From DASUBN01 sp035691665 (GTDB lineage Bacteria > Pseudomonadota > Gammaproteobacteria > Natronospirales > REEB76): a stretch of 44,396 bases of DNA. The stretch is from assembly GCA_035691665.1 (NCBI GenBank), contig DASSIS010000038.1:1-44396 (forward strand). The letters are read 5' to 3'. Below are positions 41,511 to 44,396 of this stretch, piece after piece. Within the stretch, counting starts at the first letter, position 1. Each line of letters opens with the position of its first letter. The notes below the pieces were generated by a model. It made no database searches and was not told where the DNA came from. It was given only the letters and a program-made list of their open reading frames with translations. Position numbers and translations under genes: made by a program.

Positions 41511-41747
41511 TTACTGATTCCCGCCTCCGTCGCCGTCTTGGTCATCATCTCCGCCCTGGCTCTGATCGCCGCGGTGCCGCATGTGATGCATCATCGCCTT
41601 GCACTTCTCCATGTTCTGCTCGCAGAACTCGCGGCGCTTCTCCACGTGCGCTTTCACGTCCACGCATTTCTGCGCATTCGCCTGAGTGAGCGACATGTCG
41701 CGAACGCCTGTACAGGTACGTACAGGCCAGGCCTTCCCGCCGCACAA
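41511..41747 (-). pseudogene. 5'-truncated copy of the Cys-rich secreted protein gene
   Basis: From QANAQKCVDVKAHVEKRREFCEQNMEKCKAMMHHMRHRG to the Asp/Gly-rich tail this is nearly identical to the neighbouring gene at 41924-42271, but at about 41690 the similarity ends and repeat DNA begins. The signal peptide and the first three Cys are lost; upstream codons (GVRDMSLT and before) come from the repeat, in frame. Without a signal the product would stay in the cytoplasm if made. It keeps its own terminator. A recent tandem duplication cut by the element is the simplest reading. Confidence 0.75.
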
Positions 41748-41749
41748 GG
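41690..41749. repeat. hairpin repeat at the duplication break point
   Basis: GTGAGCGACATGTCGCGAACGCC leads to GCCTGTAC-AGGTAC-GTACAGGC. The first bases match the openings at 39138 and 41151. The join to the truncated gene is at GCATTCGCCTGA, after which the intact paralogue continues differently. Confidence 0.75.
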
Positions 41750-41855
41750 GTCCGCGTTATACCGCGGACGCCTATGCAGGAAGCATAGGTTGGACTGGTT
41801 TGCGGAGCAGGAAGCGCAGCAAAGCAGTGTGGCGGGGGAGGTAGCGTGAGCTACC
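41750..41855. repeat. hairpin-array element, copy 3
   Basis: GTCCGCG/CGCGGAC, CCTATGC-AGGAA-GCATAGG, a spacer with GCGGAGCAGGAAGCGCAGC, and GGTAGC-GTGA-GCTACC. Compared with copy 2, paired positions changed together in the first and last stems. Confidence 0.85.
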
Positions 41856-41878
41856 AAGTGCTTTATTTTCGAGAATGA

Positions 41879-41902
41879 AAAGCCGCCCTTTCGGGCGGCT
41901 TT
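41879..41902 (-). terminator. terminator of the Cys-rich protein gene
   Basis: Stem AAAGCCGCCC/GGGCGGCTTT with loop TTTC; read on the minus strand it ends in TTTTCATTC. A further TTATTG on the plus side makes it bidirectional. Confidence 0.9.
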
Positions 41903-41923
41903 ATTGTTGTTCCGAGACCGAGA

Positions 41924-42271
41924 TTAGGAATTGCCGTTTCCGCCGCCATCCCCACCCTGATCGTCATCCGGGTTCTGGTCAGCTTGGCCACGATGCCGCA
42001 TGTGATGCATCATCGCCTTGCATTTTTCCTGGTTCTGCTCGCAGAACTCGCGGCGCTTCTCCACATGCGCTTTCACGTCCACGCATTTCTGCGCATTCGC
42101 CTGACACCACTGGTCGAACTTGGCGGCGAGCTGCGTGCACTGATCGGGACTGTTGGCGCACATCCCGTGGGGGCCGGCGCTGGTGGCCGCCGCCGGAGCC
42201 GGCGTGGCGCCGAAAGCGGCGCTGCAGGCGAGGCCCAGCAGGGCCGTGAACAGAAGGGTCTGGATCTTCAT
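41924..42271 (-). CDS. secreted Cys-rich protein with three CX6C motifs
   Basis: A 115-residue exported protein (signal peptide to about residue 21, SAAFG-AT). The mature part has six Cys in three evenly built CX6C pairs, 38/45, 56/63 and 77/84, then a Met/His cluster KAMMHHMRHRG (86-95) and a disordered Asp/Gly tail. The pairs suggest a disulfide-stapled helical bundle; the Met/His cluster could bind copper or another metal in the periplasm. I do not recognise a named family. AAGGAG nine bases before ATG decides the start. A broken duplicate lies directly downstream. Confidence 0.75.
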   Translation of the reverse strand: MKIQTLLFTALLGLACSAAFGATPAPAAATSAGPHGMCANSPDQCTQLAAKFDQWCQANAQKCVDVKAHVEKRREFCEQNQEKCKAMMHHMRHRGQADQNPDDDQGGDGGGNGNS

Positions 42272-42467
42272 GGGTCTTCGCTCCTTGGCAAACGTGGTTG
42301 GGCTACTCACCACTAACGGCGGCATCATGCCGTCGTTGACCCGGCATCAGGGTAACGTTTTGTAAACCGCCGCGCGGCTTGCGCGTGCGACGTTTGTTTG
42401 CAGGAAACAGGGGTTAGGCGGGAAGTAGATCGCGCGAGGCCAGCAAAGCTGGATATCGGTAATGAGT

Positions 42468-42512
42468 TATAGCTTATAGGTTATGGCGCTAAATATAAGC
42501 TATAGCTTATAG
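42468..42512. repeat. AT-rich palindrome and direct repeat
   Basis: TATAGCTTATAG occurs at 42468-42479 and 42501-42512, 33 bases apart (about three helix turns). The second copy is part of a perfect 18-bp palindrome, TATAAGCTATAGCTTATA (42494-42511). A protein-binding site or a recombination remnant is possible. Confidence 0.6.
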
Positions 42513-42672
42513 ATATTTTGAGCCTCGCTTAAAGGGGCTTTGAAGGTTCCAGGCCCAAGACTTTCAAAGCTCAGAACGCTTTCAAAGCTTGCATATCCGG
42601 CCATTGGGCGAGCTGCAACCAAGCCGTCTCATCCAAGCCGCTCCGGCGCTCTCGGGTTGCGGGCTATGATGC

Positions 42673-42701
42673 TTGACATATCACGCGTCGCGTTATACCT
42701 T
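42673..42701 (+). promoter_or_regulatory. promoter of the higBA operon
   Basis: A perfect TTGACA is followed by TATACC after 15 bases or TACCTT after 17. It ends just before the toxin start. The short palindromic stretch ACGCGTCGCGT between the boxes could be a HigA operator. Confidence 0.55.
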
Positions 42702-42709
42702 GTGCTCCG

Positions 42710-42988
42710 ATGATCCGCTCGTTCCGCAACGCCGATACCGAACGGCTGTTCAATGACCAGGATGCACCGCGGCATCGGTCTATCGAACGAGTCGCGCGCC
42801 GTAAGCTCTTATACCTGCATCAGGCGCAGCGACTGGAGGATCTCAGGGTCCCGCCGGGGAACCGGCTCGAAGCCCTGAAAGGCGACCGGAAAGGTCAGCA
42901 CAGCATCCGCATAAACGACCAATGGCGGATCTGTTTCGTATGGAAGAATGGCGGTGCTTACGAGGTCGAGATAGTGGATTATCACTGA
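42710..42988 (+). CDS. higB: HigB-type toxin (RelE superfamily mRNA interferase)
   Basis: A 92-residue toxin of the HigB/RelE type: MIRSFRNADTERLFN at the start, RKLLYLHQAQRLEDLRVPPGNRLEALKGDRKGQHSIRINDQWRICFVWKNGGAYEVEIVDYH at the end. The 'l.pP...lh.LkG.r.g.ySi.in.qwRi.F.w..g.a..veI.DYH' pattern is diagnostic. The enzyme cuts mRNA on the ribosome and is neutralised by the antitoxin encoded eight bases downstream; toxin-first order is the HigBA norm. The basic catalytic residues (Lys, Arg in GDRKGQHS and QWRI) are present, so it should be active. Confidence 0.93.
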   Translation: MIRSFRNADTERLFNDQDAPRHRSIERVARRKLLYLHQAQRLEDLRVPPGNRLEALKGDRKGQHSIRINDQWRICFVWKNGGAYEVEIVDYH

Positions 42989-42996
42989 GGTATTAC

Positions 42997-43302
42997 ATGG
43001 CTGCCAAACACAAACTGCTTGAGCCCATTCATCCGGGCGAGATACTCCTTGAAGAGTTCATGCGCCCACTGGACGTGAGCATCAACCGCCTGGCGCGCGA
43101 CATTGCCGTCCCACCGGGCCGCATCAGCGCCATCGTCAACGGCAAGCGCGCCATCAGCGCTGACACCGCCCTCAGGCTGGGAAAGTATTTCGGCGTATCA
43201 CCCGAGATATGGGTCGGTTTGCAGGCGGACTATGACCTGCGCCTGGCTCAGCGCACGGTAGGGGCCGAGGTTGAGAAGCGCGTACACCGTCACGCTGCCT
43301 AA
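42997..43302 (+). CDS. higA: HigA-type antitoxin
   Basis: A 101-residue XRE-family antitoxin. IHPGEILLEEFMRPLDVSINRLARDIAVPPGRISAIVNGKRAISADTALRLGKYFGVSPEIWVGLQADYDLRLA is the HigA signature, with a helix-turn-helix and the 'P..W..lQ..yDl' tail. It binds and blocks HigB and represses the operon. It starts eight bases after the toxin stop, behind TGAGG. The toxin-antitoxin pair sits by an AT-rich patch and near repeats, consistent with acquired DNA. Confidence 0.93.
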   Translation: MAAKHKLLEPIHPGEILLEEFMRPLDVSINRLARDIAVPPGRISAIVNGKRAISADTALRLGKYFGVSPEIWVGLQADYDLRLAQRTVGAEVEKRVHRHAA

Positions 43303-43347
43303 GTAAGCAGCGAGTATAGGTCGTGTCGCACGCGCCGCGGTTGGTGC

Positions 43348-43554
43348 TTAACGCCAAAAAGCTTCGTAAAGCAGCGCCAGGATAATCGGGCCGAAAGCCA
43401 CCGCCTGGATTCCCACCCGCAGCCGCATCAGCTTGTTGCCTTCCGCCATCGATTCGGCGGTCTCCTTGCCCGTGGCCATGGAACCGATGCCGAAGATCAT
43501 CACCAGGATCAGAGCGAAGAACGCCAGTTTCACAAGGGGAGCGATAGCGTCCAT
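43348..43554 (-). CDS. HIG1-domain small membrane protein
   Basis: A 68-residue protein with two membrane helices (about residues 7-25 and 47-65) joined by a loop containing GNKLMRLRVGIQAVAFGPIILALL. The 'nklMR.RV..Q' motif is the mark of the HIG1 (hypoxia-induced gene 1) domain, known in mitochondria and alphaproteobacteria with a role around cytochrome c oxidase. No oxidase genes are in the window. The ribosome site is poor. The upstream DNA on this strand is a run of hairpins. Confidence 0.75.
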   Translation of the reverse strand: MDAIAPLVKLAFFALILVMIFGIGSMATGKETAESMAEGNKLMRLRVGIQAVAFGPIILALLYEAFWR

Positions 43555-43580
43555 GAAGCACCCGTGAGCAGCGGCTGTGA

Positions 43581-43690
43581 CCGCCAGGGACGGCGGAAAT
43601 GCAGGTTTTGCAGGAGCATAAACCTGCCGAACGGGCGCCAGGTACGGCGTCCTGGGCTTTCGGTGTAGCTAGGGACGGCGCAGCCGAAAG
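43581..43690. repeat. four consecutive hairpins with AGG loops
   Basis: CCGCC-AGGGAC-GGCGG, then GCAGGTTTTGC-AGGA-GCA(T)AAACCTGC, then GGGCGCC-AGGTAC-GGCGTCC (one G-U pair), then CTTTCGG...CCGAAAG with an inner CTAGGGACGG. The shared loop motif links this array to the elements at 35.9, 41 and 44 kb although the stems are unrelated. It lies between the HIG1 gene and deaD. Confidence 0.7.
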
Positions 43691-43724
43691 AGCCACCCAG
43701 GTCTTCGGATCATCATCTTCTGGC

Positions 43725-44396
43725 TTAGCTTTTCTGTTTCTTTTTCTTCTTGTCTTTAGCTCTCCGCTTCCCCGTGCCAGGGGGGTTCTCAACCGAACGG
43801 TGCTTGACCACAGCCGTCCCCTCCGTGCCGGCGTCCGCGACGCGTGTGATATTCAGCGGCCTGCCTGCCACCCGCGTTTTTTTGAGTCCATTGAAGATAT
43901 CCGCCGGCATGCCCGTCGGCAGGTCCACGGTGCTGTAGTCCTCATAGAGGCGGATGCGGCCGATGTGCCGGCCTTCGATGCCCGCCTCGTTGGCGATGGC
44001 CCCCACGATGTTGCCGGGCTTCACGTTGTGGGCGAGGCCCACCTCCAGCCGGAAGGTCTCCATGCCTTCCTCCCGGTGGTCCGCGGCATGCCGCGGACGC
44101 CCGTGCAGGAAAGCACGGGCCGGGCCGGCCGGCGAAGCAGGATGCGAAGCCGGGGAGGTGACGTAGTCACCCCGTGTCTTTGGTCCGTTGAACCGCACCG
44201 GCGGCTCCGGCTGAGGCTTCAGGAGCAACGGCGTCGAGCCCTGGGCGAGCTTCGCCAGGGCCGCGGCGATCTCCAGCGCCGGCACGTTCTGGGCCTGCTG
44301 GTAGCGCTCGATCAGCTCCTGGTAGAGCTGCAGCTCCCCGGCAGCGAGGGTATCGGTGATCTTCTGGTGGAAGCGGGCGATGCGCTTGTCGTTGAT
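43725..44396 (-). CDS. deaD: DeaD/CsdA-type DEAD-box RNA helicase, C-terminal part
   Basis: The right edge cuts this gene; 223 C-terminal residues are visible. The first part (INDKRIARFHQKITDTLAAGELQLYQELIERYQ) is the dimerisation region that follows the helicase core in DeaD. The DbpA-like RNA-binding domain then appears as METFRLEVGLAHNVKPGNIVGAIANEAGIEGRHIGRIRLYEDYSTVDLPTGMP, with a basic tail ending KKKKKQKS. DeaD unwinds RNA in ribosome assembly and cold adaptation. Between the two parts about 35 residues (GDYVTSPASHPASPAGPARAFLH...) are encoded by a hairpin-array repeat in frame, which is unusual. The helicase core lies outside the window. Confidence 0.9.
   Translation of the reverse strand: MNDKRIARFHQKITDTLAAGELQLYQELIERYQQAQNVPALEIAAALAKLAQGSTPLLLKPQPEPPVRFNGPKTRGDYVTSPASHPASPAGPARAFLHGRPRHAADHREEGMETFRLEVGLAHNVKPGNIVGAIANEAGIEGRHIGRIRLYEDYSTVDLPTGMPADIFNGLKKTRVAGRPLNITRVADAGTEGTAVVKHRSVENPPGTGKRRAKDKKKKKQKS
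44079..44171. repeat. hairpin-array element, copy 4, in frame inside deaD
   Basis: A perfect 20-bp palindrome (44079-44098, GTCCGCGG/CCGCGGAC arms), then GCCCGTGC-AGGAAA-GCACGGGC, a spacer with GCGAAGCAGGATGCGAAGC, and GGTGAC-GTA-GTCACC. The 93 bases are a multiple of three and contain no stop in the deaD frame. Confidence 0.85.

Larger units (their letters stand above)
42272..42709. other. gene-free, partly AT-rich region upstream of higBA
   Basis: 438 bases without a convincing gene. It includes an AT-rich island (about 42460-42520) with repeats listed separately, two direct copies of CTTTCAAAGCT (42561-42571 and 42579-42589), and the higBA promoter. Base composition here is clearly lower in GC than the surroundings, a sign of acquired DNA next to the toxin-antitoxin pair. 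Confidence 0.5.

Noticed and set aside
41144..41849. Open frames on both strands across the repeat cluster (up to about 180 codons)
   Set aside because: They are made of repeat hairpins and have no signal, domain or codon pattern of a gene.
39138..41860. CRISPR array, because of repeated palindromic units
   Set aside because: Spacing and unit length are irregular, there are no uniform spacers and no cas genes.

Overview
The window is GC-rich (about two thirds G+C by eye), densely coded DNA from a Gram-negative bacterium. A large TonB-dependent receptor, outer-membrane beta-barrel proteins, many signal peptides and lipoproteins, a DksA-type zinc-finger protein, DedA, GcvA-like LysR, HigBA and DeaD all fit a gammaproteobacterium of the Xanthomonadales/Nevskiales type. 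That placement rests on gene style only and is not certain. No rRNA, tRNA, CRISPR array or complete insertion sequence was seen.

Layout. 1-3.3 kb: the end of an FtsX-type ABC permease, a LolA-like periplasmic protein and a porin-like barrel in one operon, then a small secreted protein. 3.4-8.3 kb: an S9 peptidase (minus strand), a zinc-finger protein, a coiled-coil secreted protein, and a TetR regulator overlapping a membrane-anchored metallo-beta-lactamase-fold enzyme. 8.8-14.1 kb: an atypical LytTR response regulator, a TonB-dependent receptor and a lytic-transglycosylase-like protein. 14.1-21.4 kb: a membrane protein, a lipoprotein, DedA, a GGDEF-EAL protein, and two tandem paralogous membrane diguanylate cyclases. 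21.5-31.7 kb: a DUF885 peptidase; a LysR-EamA pair divergent from a PLP decarboxylase; then DinB, GST and cupin genes, an orphan gene, Lrp, pirin and a beta-propeller protein. 31.9-38.4 kb: an MFS exporter, a degenerate HD-GYP protein, a papain-like protease and a Cache-HAMP-GGDEF-EAL protein. 38.4-44.4 kb: a cupredoxin-like lipoprotein, TetR, a membrane protein, two copies (one broken) of a Cys-rich secreted protein, higBA, a HIG1 protein and the 3' end of deaD.

Two themes stand out. First, cyclic-di-GMP: five proteins with GGDEF, EAL or HD-GYP domains, one with a damaged HD motif, plus a LytTR regulator whose phosphoacceptor Asp is Glu. Second, from about 35.9 kb onward the DNA carries a dispersed family of roughly 95-105 bp elements made of consecutive hairpins. 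The stems differ between copies but stay paired through compensatory changes, and many loops read AGGA or AGGGA. One copy lies in frame inside deaD, another marks the break point of a duplicated Cys-rich gene, and relatives sit near a GST gene remnant and the HIG1 gene. This family is the best candidate here for something not described before.
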